The notes under the pieces were generated by a model. The model had not been told where the DNA came from, did no database searches, and saw nothing but the letters and a program-made list of their open reading frames with translations. From the NCBI GenBank assembly GCA_009599575.1, contig VWND01000069.1, positions 682,001-746,000 of the forward strand: 64,000 bases of DNA, written 5' to 3'. Origin of the DNA: Blumeriella jaapii (taxonomy: Eukaryota; Ascomycota; Leotiomycetes; Helotiales; Drepanopezizaceae). Shown one piece after another: positions 8,752 to 20,999 of this stretch (its first letter is position 1; each line of letters begins with the position of its first letter). The position numbers were made by a program, and so were the translations under genes.

Positions 8752-11153
8752 TAATATCTGCTTATGCGACCATGAAAAGTAAGACGATAAAATTCCGCTT
8801 CTCAATGCTTTTTGAACGGATAGAGTACGAATCGAATGCTAATCAAGAATAAATGGATAGCAGCATATTCCACTGCAACATCGACTGTCCCGTGGACCCG
8901 GGTTTTCACAACCAACACCGGATGTTGCTGTTTTTTGGGGAGCTGGGGCATGGTCTTACATATGCGAGGGATTGAAACGGAGCAGGTTGTTTCTCTGGAC
9001 TTGTCGGGAAGATAGGCACGGCTGGTGCACGTGACCAGACGAGGCTATCACTTGAACGTATTAGATCCCTACAATGCGTCATAGGTGGATTGTGATTTAC
9101 ACCATTTTTTTCGCTCTTGAAACGTGATATTGATTTATTATATGCATTCCCCATTATCACTCATACAACCTAGACGGACCTACAACAATACATGAATTAC
9201 ATAGTGTTAATTCGGGAGTTTTTGATCAAAAAGTTAAGTAGCGCCAGTACCGTAATGATATTGCCTTGGTTACGGCGCTGGTTGACTAGTAGTTGGATTA
9301 AGGTTTAAGATCACGTCGGTCTTGGCAAAAGGCCCCACCCCCACTGTCCCGTGACGTGGTTTTTGACGAACTTCTGTCCACGCTATTCAACTCGACTAAA
9401 TCAATACACAACACACTGTACTATGTAGTGCCTCGACTGGCAAGAAAAGCTTTTGCTTACGATTATATACATTTGCAGATATCCTTTTCTTTCGCCCACT
9501 ACCGGCCAAGCTTCTGGTGCCGGGCATCACGGAAGCAGTCCGGACTCATCTGCATCTCAAGTATCACACAACTAAAAGTCTGGGCTTCCATCTAAAGCAG
9601 TTTCCATACAGGCGAGTCCTCACTGAGGCACTAGAGATCCTGGAGCAGGACTTCTGTCTTCACAGACGCGCCACAGACACCACATCGTCCCGTAGCTCGG
9701 TTTAATGATACTGTAAGATACGCTCATCTTTGCCTTGAGCAAGAGAAATGCTTATTATTCTTTCCTTTTGTCAGAGCCATGCTGACTCGGCTTGAGCGCG
9801 CACAGCCGAAGGATAATCTTCCACCTCTCAGCGCTGAATACTTATCACCGACGAAAACCAAGCCGGGACGGAGTCAAATACAGAGTAACTGGTTTGCAAG
9901 CATCCCGGTCTCTTTTCCAAGTACAACTCAGCAGGCAAGGAAGCGTAAGTAGCGGATGCTCCGAAGACGTGATCTGGAGACTGATGCTTCGAGACACTGT
10001 ACTGTACTTACCCGACCGTCTGGGTTGACGGATGATCTGAAAGACCTGCGCAGCATGACAGCCAAACTACACATGTTGGACCTACGAACCTTGCACTAAA
10101 AGCCTGCGTCTGTATTGCGAGTACTATAACTGTGTAGGCAAAGAAGTAATATATGCAGACTTATTGGTGTTGATGAATTTGTACACAAAACTTTAACTAC
10201 AAAAGTAGTATGCGCCCATATGGGTGCGCGCACCGCTAGCACGACCCAGTAGCTAGCTTGTCGCAATTAAGTCACGTGATCAGCACATGAATCTCTAGAC
10301 TATGCCTAGCAACAATTTGGTAACAACCAGCCTTGTGATTAGACATGAGGACGAGTGAAAAGAGAAAAGGACCACTGGCTCAGTGTCCGATAACGAGAGA
10401 CAACACACCAAACTTGGGGTATACCACGCGTCTGTATAATCGGGGCTAATTATCCTTATAGAGCGGGTTCTGTTTGAAGCTTCACTCTTGTCCTGGAGTT
10501 TTCAGGTACTTGGTGGATGCAAACCGACTCCTCTTCATAAGGGTTAGCGAAGACGTCGTCATTGTGACCCAGCATATTGAGGACTTACAAGAATGTCAAT
10601 GAGACGGAAACAATGTAGATTACGCGAACGTCCCAGCTTGACGCCGGCGCCCATGGATATCTGAAGCTCTCAGTCTGGAAGGGACATTGAAAACACCCGC
10701 CCTACGCTCTATTTGGAGAAGAGGAAGGTATATTCGATGTAATCAGAAAGTCACCAAATTGGAGCGTACAGCTAGGTTTTAGGAAAAAAAAAAAGGGGGG
10801 GGGGGGGAGGGAGGGGGGTTAGAGTATCCATACACACTTGAAGATAGCAGGAAGTAGCAGGAATGAAATGGAGCATGTATGTAGCAATTTCTATAAGCAG
10901 ATAGGACGACTGGTAAATCCTCCTCCACCCCAGGGTGACCCTCAGCCGTAACCGTGAAAAAAAAAGAGCACATTTAGCGCTGTTGTACAGAATTATCAGC
11001 TCACGACAACTTGCCAGCTACGGGCGATTCCGATGGAGCCAACGAGATCCCATCCAGGAAGGCGTAGTACCTGATGATGTTAGTCGGATGTCTTCCAGAG
11101 AACTGAGTCCTTACCAAAGATTTCTATCCTGCCGTCGTTCACCAAGAGTGAAG
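8752..11153. other. Gene-poor intergenic
   Basis: No supported gene. An ORF ending at 9705 (from about 9484) reads as a plausible helical peptide, but I recognise no family and find no good start. A near-palindrome GCGCCCATATGGGTGCGC lies at about 10213-10230, and an A-run followed by a G-run sits at 10782-10819. TACTGTAC motifs occur near 9998-10008. Confidence 0.45.
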
Positions 11154-12233
11154 CTAGTTGTTCCAATACCCCACGCGAGTTGACTCGATGGCCCAGTGTT
11201 GGATGGGTGGTTGGACGGGCGCGAACGGGTAGTTGGGGCAAGGCATCAGGTGGATGTGCAATATGACCTCTGGCGGAAACTGGGGAATGCTCTTAGACCA
11301 CTCTTGAACTTTGTGGAGGATGAACTTCTTGAAGTGCTTGCGCAACTGGATGTCGACGACGTACGTCGAGAACTTAACCAGAGCAGACCTGCCGACGACG
11401 GCGGGGCCAGGGACCGAATCCCTAAGGAAGGGCGTGAGTCCGTTGTGGCGACCAGATAGCTCCCTCAGTTCCAATTGGATCGCGGATTGGTTGAAGCGGC
11501 CACGATCCACGCAGATGCTTCTGATATGGATGCTCTGCAGCTTGGGCATCGTCGAGAGGTTGCTGTCAGTCCAGTCACTGAACCTTAGGAGAGTTTCGAA
11601 GTCCAGGCTGAGGGACTTGATGTGATGTAAATCATCAGCTCGCACCAATTTCTGGGAGATCGTCATAGTGGGGATGAGGTAAGCATAGTGGAACGAATGG
11701 CAGAGCTCGAGGAAGTCGATCCGACTGTTGAAGTAGTAATTTCTGCTGTAGTCATCCGTAGTTCGGAAGACGGGCGCGTATTGGCGGGGGACGATGGCAA
11801 AAGCAAGGGCCTCTTTAGAAGCCTTGAGTATGGCCGGACGGTGCGCGTCGCCGCTGACCACGACTGATCTGACGCCTGACTGATCCGCGACTTCAATCAT
11901 TCGAAAGATGCGTGGCTCAAGAGCCCAGCATTCCTCGTATACCATGAGCCTGAGGCATCTTGGCAGGTTAGGGAAGAGGACGAACTCTCCACAAGAGCCA
12001 AGTGATAAAAGGTATGCTCGGTTGAACATTTTTTTCTCTCCGTTTTCCACGCCAAGAGTTTCTGGGTGAGACATAAGTCCCAAATTACCAAAAAGAGAGG
12101 GAAGGCCTTTGGTGATCGGCTCAGCCTGGGAGAGAAGATGCTTCTTCTTCTCGATGGCGCCAGCCAGATCAAGGTGCTCCAGATTTGATGGTACGTGTGG
12201 CTGGTGGAGGAGAGGCTTGCGAATTGACGGCAT
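11154..12233 (-). CDS. 2EXR-domain hypothetical protein
   Basis: A single exon of 359 residues from the ATG at 12233; an in-frame ATG at 12263 adds ten. The central stretch FVLFPNLPRCLRLMVYEECWALEPR matches the start of the fungal 2EXR domain (F-x-F-P-x-L-P-x-x-L-R-x-x-I/V-W/Y-E). A C-terminal half rich in helices and LRR-like spacing (LSLDFETL, LQSIHIRSI) follows. The domain is expanded in filamentous ascomycetes and its function is unknown; an F-box-like role is sometimes suspected. No signal peptide or membrane segment is seen. The reading frame is clean over 1.08 kb. Confidence 0.75.
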   Translation of the reverse strand: MPSIRKPLLHQPHVPSNLEHLDLAGAIEKKKHLLSQAEPITKGLPSLFGNLGLMSHPETLGVENGEKKMFNRAYLLSLGSCGEFVLFPNLPRCLRLMVYEECWALEPRIFRMIEVADQSGVRSVVVSGDAHRPAILKASKEALAFAIVPRQYAPVFRTTDDYSRNYYFNSRIDFLELCHSFHYAYLIPTMTISQKLVRADDLHHIKSLSLDFETLLRFSDWTDSNLSTMPKLQSIHIRSICVDRGRFNQSAIQLELRELSGRHNGLTPFLRDSVPGPAVVGRSALVKFSTYVVDIQLRKHFKKFILHKVQEWSKSIPQFPPEVILHIHLMPCPNYPFAPVQPPIQHWAIESTRVGYWNN

Positions 12234-13928
12234 TTTGGCGACGGTCGTGTACTGCCAAGACAATTAGCGAGGTTCCCTGATTCATCAAAACAACTCGCAA
12301 CTTGCGCCACGAGACGATGGCATTAAGCTGCAAAAACCACGTGCAGGACGCATCGATATGTTGTTGACATAGCCAGTCTAGTGCTGCAGAAAGGTATGAT
12401 TTAATATAGGTGTTGGGGGTGGGGAGGGGGGAGCAGGGAGGGAGGTAGTGGTATGATTTGCCGATTGTGTGTGTGAGAGGGTATGGATGGAGCCGCCGAA
12501 AGCATTCTCCAGGAGAATTGAGGTTGTGTGATGTGGCTTTCGGAAGAAACAGAATGTGGGATGCGTACTGCTTGGTTGGTTTGAAATCTGGGGAAACCAT
12601 GTCAGTATACCCAGTGATGATGAGTGTGCAATGGAGTTTGAGCAAGAGATACCTTCAAATTTTTGTGTGAAGCAGAGTCGAGAGAGCTAGGAGAAGATGA
12701 ATCAGTATCTTATCGCCTGCCCCACCACACAGTGAGGATAGAGTGATAGGGCAGTAGGGTATGTTTGTGAGCAAAGGGAAGGCACGTCGAGTCGCGACTT
12801 CTTATGATCGAGGAGGTCGATTGAGGAAGTCGACGGATTTGGAGGTAATTTTTTGAGGATATACGTACAAGTACTGCTAGAAGCTTCTGCAAAAGAAGAT
12901 ATATCAGCAGGAGATCATAAAGATGTTGTGTTATGGTGCCCTAAGTGCTCAAAGGCGATGCACCGAGAGATGTCGAAGACACAACCGGTATTATTTCTCA
13001 AGAACGAAGGCCATAGGGTGAAAGGAAAAGGGGGAGAGAAGATCTCTGGGTAGAGAGAGACTTACTGCGATACTGGAACTGTTGTCTAGGAGACTGGTCG
13101 ACTGGTGGTTGGTTTACTATCATCGATCTGGTTAACAAACTATGCTTTGATGGCAGAAAAGACGCGAGATAATCGCGGTCAATATACTGCAGTCTTGCAA
13201 GATATAGTACTGCTATATACTTACTTGAAAGCAGCGCGTGCAGGGAGGAAAAAGTTAGGGTGGTAGTGGAAGTTTGTGGTGTGAAGATCGAAGAATTTTC
13301 AGGTGTACGCTTTGGGGAGGAGGAGCTTTAGTACCTCACTACTCGACAGGGGTGCCACGCGACCAGCCTACCTACCTATTATCATGTGATTCACCAGACA
13401 CCAGATTCTCGTGGTGAATATTTCTGAGGCTTCTTCCAGCTTCGTTAGATTTCCGCTCAGGTCGATTCATTATCATTTATCTTCAAGCGTTAACAAGACA
13501 TCAAACCATCAAACGCTTAAGCTTGTAAATAACTTTTGGTAGAATCTTCATCCAGCAAACTTGGGTGATCATGCATTTGATTATTACGCAGGAATCAATC
13601 AAAAGCAAAGCTCGCACCTGTATAACTATTAAGCAGGACTTATAGCAGTGCAGAGTTCTCTGGGCACCTGCCTCGATAGCCGGCCGCAACTAGCCAGAAC
13701 AGCTTCATCCACAGCCAATGCTTACTGAATTAAGCCCCTTAGAATTGTCTCCCTTAACTCTTAGCATTTGCAAGAAAAATTACGTGCTGCTGTCTATCTG
13801 CGTGTAATTCTTCTCCCAGCAATAAGATACCAATTTGAAATTTCTACTGTCCAGCTCTCTTCCTAACGCCCAAAACAGCTCGCAGAAACCGCATCTATCC
13901 CACACAACACACGGATCAACCGCAATTT
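12234..13928. other. Intergenic, no gene recognised
   Basis: Overlapping short ORFs on both strands lack coding character. A C/T-rich tract (12410-12450) and several isolated splice-like sites are present. A small multi-exon gene cannot be excluded around 12700-13080. Confidence 0.4.
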
Positions 13929-14477
13929 TTGACAGCTGTGGTGACGCTAAGAATATACTACAAGCTGTTTGCCTTGTCCACCATCCTTCTTTTCTGGGCA
14001 ATCATTGCTCAACACCAGCGTCTCCGCGAGCACATTTCCTCTTCGTACATCCGATCTCCAGCTTCCGAAAAGTGCGACCAAAACCACCGACCCGGCACCA
14101 CACAGCTCGCGCTGCGAATAGTCTCTCCTTATTATACAGACCACACAGCACCTGATTTGTCTACCAGACTAGACACCGTCCGCCATCGCCGCAGCAGAAG
14201 CCACCAGCCCGATCTCAGTCGCCAAGCAGCGGATATGTTCTTCCACTACGAGAGCCAGCAGCACGTACGAAAAAGGCAACGGTTATCAAGTCCCTTTCAT
14301 TCCGGGAGGATAAATGCTACTTCACGACAGTGCATACAGCAATTATCTCCTCGCCGAGCAGACGTAAGGATCTCCAGCCCTGATGCTGAGCGGCAGAAGC
14401 CATTTTCAAATGCCCACTTCGAACCACATCACGCTCGAATGCTGTGCCTCCTCGTTGCTCGGACATATTTCGATTGA
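13929..14477 (+). CDS. Hypothetical membrane-anchored protein (weak)
   Basis: An open frame of 182 codons. Near the start is a hydrophobic segment (LFALSTILLFWAII, residues 13-26) preceded by basic residues, which would make a signal anchor. The rest is Ser/Arg/His-rich, with no domain that I recognise. An overlapping ORF of similar composition exists in another frame, and no homology supports either one. The upstream context is ordinary. It may be a non-coding open stretch. Confidence 0.28.
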   Translation: MTAVVTLRIYYKLFALSTILLFWAIIAQHQRLREHISSSYIRSPASEKCDQNHRPGTTQLALRIVSPYYTDHTAPDLSTRLDTVRHRRSRSHQPDLSRQAADMFFHYESQQHVRKRQRLSSPFHSGRINATSRQCIQQLSPRRADVRISSPDAERQKPFSNAHFEPHHARMLCLLVARTYFD

Positions 14478-14932
14478 ATAGCGCTTCCACAATTACCTCT
14501 TATATACCTGAGAGGTAGGTACAGTACTGTAGGTACCTACCGTTCATGCGCAGTCGTCTTAAAGTTAGCGAGAAATAAATAAACGGAAGGTCACGTGGAT
14601 AATTGGAAAATTGTCGGGAACGCAATTCCCCCCTCCTCCCTACTAAAATTGCTCTTGAAGCCCTTTCAAAGCTCCTGGTTAGAGCCTGCGCGGTGTACGA
14701 GTGCAGGTAGAGAAACAGAAGAGGGACGTGGTATGTTCTATTGCATCGACGCAACAAACCAATCCGCGATTGAAATTAAAGGCTATGACACCAAGCAAGA
14801 ACTTTCGACGCCGAATCCCACTGTTCAACGCGCATTGCGCAGCCTCGCACAGCATCTAAGAACTAGACACAGGATCGTAATCTCATTACTCATCTAACAT
14901 CCAAAGCGCCGTCCTGTACCCCAATCCTGTAT
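14478..14932. other. Intergenic
   Basis: Contains a palindromic GTACAGTACTGTAGGTAC segment near 14519-14538. Otherwise nothing recognised. Confidence 0.5.
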
Positions 14933-16710
14933 CTATCCCAAGCCCCTTCCCAGCAAAACATCCCCAACATCCTTCACCAGCGCCTCCCCGGGAAAACTCT
15001 TCCTTTTACTCAACACAGTCCCCTTCGCATCCATCACCCTCAGCAGATCTACCAGCTCACCCTCTTTGGGTGCACAATACACCAGGTACCCGAATGCCAA
15101 CAGGAACCCCTTAAGTGCCTCCGCACTCTCCTCTTCCACGCTAATAGCCTCGAGCAAACTCGCGGCCAGCTCGACTTGGTCGTCCTCTGGCAGTGACTCA
15201 ACGTGTTCTTCTAGGCGGAGCTTGGAGTTCGCGGTGGCGATGTTGAAAGCCAGGCTGGCGGCGGCAACCCGCACGTTGTGGTGTGCGTCGTCGAGTAGGC
15301 TGGTGGTGACGAGGGTGACGAGCGGCGTGGTCAGGGTGCTGCAGTTGAGAATGTGGGTTGGGTATAGCGGGCTGGTAAAGAGGTTGCAGGACATCTGGAG
15401 GGCGACGAGGCGGAGCGAGTATGGGCAGTCTTTGAGCGGGAGATCGTTGACGTAGGAAATGAGAGGGGCGATGGTGACGTGCTCTTTTTCTTCCGCGTAG
15501 TAGCCAGAGAAGCGGGGGTCGACAAGAGCAACGCGGACAAGATCTACGAGGGTGAACATTGATGTCGGAGGTAGGGACAAGGAGGCATGGCGAAGGGAGC
15601 GGCCGAAGGCATCGAGGTCAGGGAGGGTGACTTCTGCTGCGCCGTCTTCTGCTCGGGCAGCTACGAAGTGTAGAACGCCAGCCACCGCTGGGTCTTCGGC
15701 AGAGGATCCCAGTTTGGCCTTGAGTTTGTCCAACGGAGGCAGTTTGCTATACAGAACCGGCTGTAAACTGGCATGACGCAGAGCTGGTAGAGGGAGGGAC
15801 TCGTGCGGGTGTGCAGGCCATGCCATTTGCACAAGCATGTTGAAATTGCCGCGGAGCGTAGCTGGATCAGACCCAGACCAACGGTTCTCCTCCTTGCCAT
15901 GCAAAAAGGTCAAGAATGTAGGCGTGGATCTGATACCGTACTTTGTGCCAACGTCGTAAGCCTTCGAGACATCGACTTTGATCAGAATTGCTTTGTGAGC
16001 TGCTTGTCCTGCTAACTCGTCATAGACAGGATACAGCTTTTTGCATGGCGCGCAAGTTTTGGAAGTGAAGAATATAATAGCACAGGACTTCTGGGCTTCC
16101 TCAAGCAGTTTGTTCAAAGTCGCTATCCCAAGAACATCCCTTACGCTCGAAGCGCGTTGCTGGCCAGTCTGTGGAGCGTCGACTGTGTTCTGGATGCCCA
16201 AGAGGCCAACGTTTTGCCCCTGCCTGCGCTGTACCATGGCGTTGATTTGTGGAGCCAGGACTCGGCCCATAGGGGAATCAAGGACGGTCTGAGGCAGGTT
16301 GGTGATGTGCTCCGGGATCCCTTGCCCTAACAAGAAAGTCGCAAAGTCATTGGAGAAATTGTTGCAGTTGTGCGACCACAGATCATAAGCCTGCTAGATT
16401 AGAACTGGATTCGGTGCTTCGGCGCGGAAATCCTTACCTCTTGGGTGAAGATCTCCCGCAAGGAGTCCAGATACTCCATGATCACATCCATCGGAAGATT
16501 GGTCGTTCCGAGGTCGAGTATCTGCATGGGCTTGCCCAGATGGGTGCGTCCTGGCTGTGCAGTCTTGATTCCTCCGTCGTAGACATATTCTACGCCTTCC
16601 ATGACGATGGAGGTGTGATAGACGGCATCAATCTGGGTCCCCATCCACGCCATCGATATCTGCCGGGCGATTCCATTGCTCAGATCGTAAACATAAAGCT
16701 GAACCTGCAT
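14933..16710 (-). CDS. PPPDE (DeSI-like) - thioredoxin - PUL domain protein
   Basis: Two exons (16710-16438 and 16390-14933) with a 47-bp intron encode 576 residues. The N-terminal PPPDE domain carries the catalytic pair His32 (AVYHTSIV) and Cys100 (SHNCNNF); the intron falls between them. This thiol-peptidase fold removes SUMO or ubiquitin in DeSI proteins. A thioredoxin domain follows with active-site CAPC (Cys204-Cys207) and FFTSKTCAPCKKLYPVYDEL. The C-terminal 280 residues are an armadillo-like PUL domain, a module that in Ufd3/PLAA binds Cdc48/p97. The three-domain order is known in filamentous fungi. A role linking redox sensing to ubiquitin/Cdc48 handling is inference. It is divergent from the Gda1 gene across a 564-bp shared promoter. 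Confidence 0.9.
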
Positions 16711-17274
16711 TGATGGCGATCGATGCGATGCGTTGCGTTGCGCTCGGTAGGTGGTATTGGGTCGTTTGGATCTGTATGTAGGTGTCGAGTTCGAGAGATT
16801 GCGGTCTGGTGGCACTTGTCTGGGCGTTCTCAAGGGCCAGAGAAAAACCGATCGCCGGGCGAATAGAGCATAGGGAGTATGCCAATCTGGAAGGGGAAGT
16901 CTGAAGACCTGAGCTGTACTGAAAGAATCATGAAAAGGTCTTATATACATGTTCGAGGCGAGTTCAAGGCATCGCGGGTGACGTGCGTCTCTTATCTTAT
17001 CGCCGCCATCTAATCGCGGCCATCTAATCGCCGAAGGGCCTGTGTGCCTCAGGCCGCCAGCTCCACGGACTGTCTGGGGAAAAAGCGCCTGTGGGACGTT
17101 GAGGCCTTGATTCAATTGCCCCTATTTTAGTCCCCCGACATTCTCCTGCTGTCGTCTCTCACCCCCTCTGTCGCACTTTCACCCTCTCAACCTCTCGCCC
17201 TCTCACCTCAGCCTCTTGCTTCTACTCTCCACGTATACGTCGCGCGCTGAGCACCCGACTGTCTCTCCCTTTAA
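16711..17274. promoter_or_regulatory. Divergent promoter region
   Basis: Lies between the PPPDE-Trx-PUL gene and the GDPase gene. A strong CT-rich tract (about 17135-17270) leads into the GDPase ATG, a common core-promoter feature of filamentous fungi. No specific site is assigned. Confidence 0.5.
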
Positions 17275-19042
17275 ATGAGGCGAACATCCGTATCCTCGAG
17301 CTCCCTGCCGACCAGAAACGCACCTGCACACGATCCCTTCGAAAAGCCCAATCGCTACACGGAGAAGGGCGCACGCAAGAGCGCCGCTGTCAAACTGGAG
17401 AACATCAAAATCGCGTGGATGACTCAAAGTCAGAGGTCGAGGTACCTAAAGACGAGCGGCCTCCTGCTCTTCGTTCTCTTCTTGTTCTACTATCTGGCCC
17501 CGGCGGGGGATGTGCATGCGGGAGGTAGGCTTCCCTGCCTGAGGAGGCATGGCCGTTGACTGATGATTGCACAGGAACAGAGTTAGGAAATGGACAAACG
17601 GTGACCGACCCAAAAGCTGGAACAACGAAGTGCTCGAAGTCCAGCGACAAGTCGAAGCCGTTGATCCAATATGCGCTCATGATCGATGCGGGCAGTACTG
17701 GGTCCCGAATTCACGTTTACCGATTCAACAACTGTGGCTCTACGCCAGAGCTCGAGGACGAGGTTTTCAAGATGACCGAGAAAGCGCCTGGTGGGTCCGG
17801 TTTAAGCTCGTACAAGACAGACGCCGAGGGCGCGGCCAAGAGTCTGGATGTGCTCATGGATGTGGCCATGGAGTCGGTTCCTGATAGCTACAAGGGCTGC
17901 ACCCCCGTTGCGGTCAAGGCGACTGCCGGGCTTCGTCTGCTTGGCCAGGAAATGAGCGAGAAGATTTTGGATGCCGTGCGAACCCGACTGGAAACCAAGT
18001 ACCCTTTCCCCGTCGTTTCCAAGGAGCAAAACGGCGTTGTGATTATGGATGGCAAAGATGAGGGCGTCTACGCCTGGATCACGACCAACTATCTGCTCGG
18101 AAAGATTGGAGGCCCCGACCACAGCGAGACTGCAGCCGTTTTCGACCTGGGTGGAGGATCTACACAAATTGTCTTCGAGCCAACCTTCAAAGGTGCCATC
18201 CCCGAGAAAATGGCTGACGGCGACCACAAGTACAGCCTCAAATTCGGTGGTCGCGACTTCGAGCTATACCAGCACTCCCATCTCGGCTACGGACTCATGT
18301 CCGCACGTGAATCCATCCACAGGACCCTCGTCGAAGACATGCACTCCGCGCTACCTGAAGACCCCGCCTGGACGTCGAAGCCGGTGGTAAACCCCTGCAT
18401 TGCCCCTGGAATGGCCCGCGCCGTCGAAGTCAAGCTTTCCCCGGGCCACGCTCTCGGAGAAACCGTCAGCATCAACATGACGGGCCCATCCTCCCCCAGC
18501 CCAGCCCAATGCCGCAAGCTTGCCGAAAAGATCCTCTTCAAAGAGAAGTCGTGCGCGCTAGCCCCTTGCTCGTTCAACGGCATCCACCAACCTTCGCTCG
18601 AAAAGACCTTCTCCCAGGAGGACATCTACGCATTCTCCTACTTTTACGACCGTACCGACCCCCTCGGCATGCCGGAGTCTTTCACGCTCAAAGAACTCCA
18701 TCGCCTGGCCGAGCAGGTGTGCGGTGGCAAGGACAGCTGGGATGTGTTCCAAGGCGTGCCGAAGGCCATGGAGGAGCTCGAGGGTCGCCCGGAGCACTGT
18801 CTCGATCTGAACTTCATGCTAGCTCTGCTCCACACTGGATACGAGATGCCCATTGACAGGGAAATCAAGATCGCGAAGAAGATTAAGGGGAACGAGCTTG
18901 GATGGTGTTTGGGGGCTAGGTAAGCTCTCTCCTTTATGTCCAGACTTTTTCACAATAAGCACCTCATGCTGACCAATTCACAAGTCTTCCTCTCTTGGCA
19001 AAGGGCTCAGGGTGGGAATGCCGCATCACGGAACATTCGTAG
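17275..19042 (+). CDS. gda1: Golgi guanosine-diphosphatase (GDA1/CD39 family)
   Basis: Converts GDP to GMP in the Golgi lumen, supporting GDP-mannose exchange for mannosylation. Three exons (17275-17524, 17575-18919, 18985-19042) give 550 residues. The last 65-bp intron must be removed; otherwise translation stops at GAR and loses the conserved end SLPLLAKGSGWECRI. The N-terminus is cytosolic and basic, followed by one membrane anchor (TSGLLLFVLFLFYYLAP, about residues 61-77), as expected for a type II Golgi enzyme. The apyrase conserved regions are all visible: DAGSTGSRIHVYRF, KATAGLRLL, DEGVYAWITTNYLLG and FDLGGGSTQIVFEP. The length is normal and nothing is broken. Confidence 0.94.
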
Positions 19043-19802
19043 ACGGAGACGGTCTGGTCTGGGATGGGATGGGATTAATGGAGGGAAACGTAACCAAAGC
19101 ATTGCAGGCGTTAGGGAAGGGACATGTGTGTTACTAGTAGGAGACTTATACTTATAGAGCGCTCAAACTCAATTATACCTTCTTCTCTTCAGATCTTCAC
19201 GCAGAAAACGTTGATTTCCATTTCTCGCGAGGTAGCAAGCAGCTCGCATTACCTGCCATCGTAGCTGCAATGGGGGTTGGGGAATTCTCAACGACCAACC
19301 CAGGAACGCGCATTTGACTGAGTACATCATAAAACCACATCCTCACACAGGAGCTCACAAGTCCCCTCACACCTCACCTCACCCCACCTCACCATGGACG
19401 AAAAGACGTCCGTTTCCCGTTTCGCACACTGTGTGTCGCTGAGATCACAGTTCTCGCCTTTACAACCTGAAGAGAGCAGAAAAGACAGACAGACAGACAG
19501 GCCTTTCGCTCCGGCCCATGCCCCCTTTTTTTCGATGGGGGGGCTTCCTTCTGAGCTGGGTGAGCGCCTTCTTGCTAGCTACAGTAAGTAGGTAGGAAGG
19601 ATCCTTGTGATGGGAGCCGGGACGATACTGAGATTGGGTATTGAAGATTTCGAGGGCTTTGTATACTAGTCTAGGTATGTACCTAGACTGTCTAATAAGG
19701 CATTGTATTTAGCTAGGTAGCTACCTCTGCGACAACCAGACAGCTTCTTCCGAGCGGCTTGCAAGTCCTCCCCCCCTTCGCACAAATACCAGTCCCTGAA
19801 CC
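19043..19802. other. Intergenic between convergent genes
   Basis: No gene. Contains short ACAG repeats (about 19482-19500) and CTAGGTA-type palindromic patches near 19670-19730. Confidence 0.55.
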
Positions 19803-20999
19803 TCAAAGAGGTGCCTCAACCCCCGCATTGCCCAACACATCCTCAACCACATCCTCAGCTCCAACGCCCTCCAACAGCGCCGACACTGCATCGAGGTCGC
19901 TGCCCCACTGCATGCTCCGCTCCTGCTCAGGCTGGACGATGCGGATGCGGTGCAGGTAGATCTTCCGCGCCGCGAGGGCTACCAGGGACGGCGTCACATA
20001 CGCGAGACCGTGGAGCGGCGCCAGACACTTCGACAGCTTGTCGAGGTGCTGCGAGGCTGTGGGCGAGATGCCGCCCGCGACGGCGCGGTGCACGCGCAGA
20101 AAGGATACGATGTCTTGCTGGTAGCGCTTTACTTCTACGCTGACGGTCGCGTCTTCGGCGAGGGTAGCCAGGTGCTCGATGTCCTGGATCGTGTAAGCAA
20201 TTCGTTTTGTATAGTGTCAGTAGCTGTGAGGGAAACGGACAGCAGCGGATATCGTAGGCCACAATGACTTCTGAGTTTCGCGCGTGGGGCTCTTCTTCAC
20301 CACGGAGGAAATAGAGTCCCCATCATCATCATCATACATATCCTCCAGATTCGGGAAGCCGTCTTCCGGGTCGTGGAAGTGCGAGATGAACATGTAGTCA
20401 TTCAGATGCTTCGTCAGCCTGGGCCCCTCCCCGCCTCCCAGCAGCGCAATGAACAGGAAGCGCTTGGGCGCATGCTGGACCGACGTTCGCGTGAAGATCC
20501 GCCCGGTGCGCATCAACTCCAGGGCTTGTATCTGGACCTGTTTCGGGGCCTCGTCCAAGTTCTTGGCTATGATGACGTTTGCGATTGTCTTGTTCTCGCT
20601 GAAGGACTCCGGTGAGCGGTTCGTGGACCCGAAAGCGGGCGCAGGCGCGTGGAGGAAGTAGGAGTCTTGTCGGGTTCGAACGGGGGAGCCAGATTGAGAG
20701 GGGGTGCGCTCAACAGTTAGGATGGCATGGGCGAAGTCGTCGAGCGTGGTGTGCTCGGAGCAATTGACCACAGCATGCGGGAGACCCAAGACTTTGGAAG
20801 CGACCTGTGTAGCATGAGACATGGCTTTACGAGTAAGGGAATTTGAGGGCCGTACCAGCTGTAGCTCCTGCGCCAGTTCGTCTATCGCATCTGGTTCTGT
20901 GTCAATGATACAGTGCTCTTGCGCAACCAGGGCGATCAAGGCGGCGAGTTCCAAGTCGCTCAGTTCGTGGACTTTCGCGATGTCGAAGGCGTCTGCCAT
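19803..20999 (-). CDS. Magnesium-chelatase-like protein (AAA-related, fungal type)
   Basis: Three exons (20999-20856, 20804-20241, 20183-19803) encode 362 residues. The pattern resembles the fungal protein usually annotated as magnesium chelatase: VHELSDLELAALIALVAQEHCIIDTEP near the start, a central AAA-like core (IANVIIAKNLDEAPKQVQIQALELM, then FLFIALL) and a helical lid (HRAVAGGISP, LHGLAYVTPSLVALAARKIYLHRI). No Walker A loop is seen. Fungi make no chlorophyll, so the name is historical and the function is open. The first intron (51 bp) is in frame and stop-free. The second uses a GTCCGT donor and a CTGAC branch site. The start at 20999 is chosen for conservation; in-frame ATGs further upstream exist. 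Confidence 0.8.
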
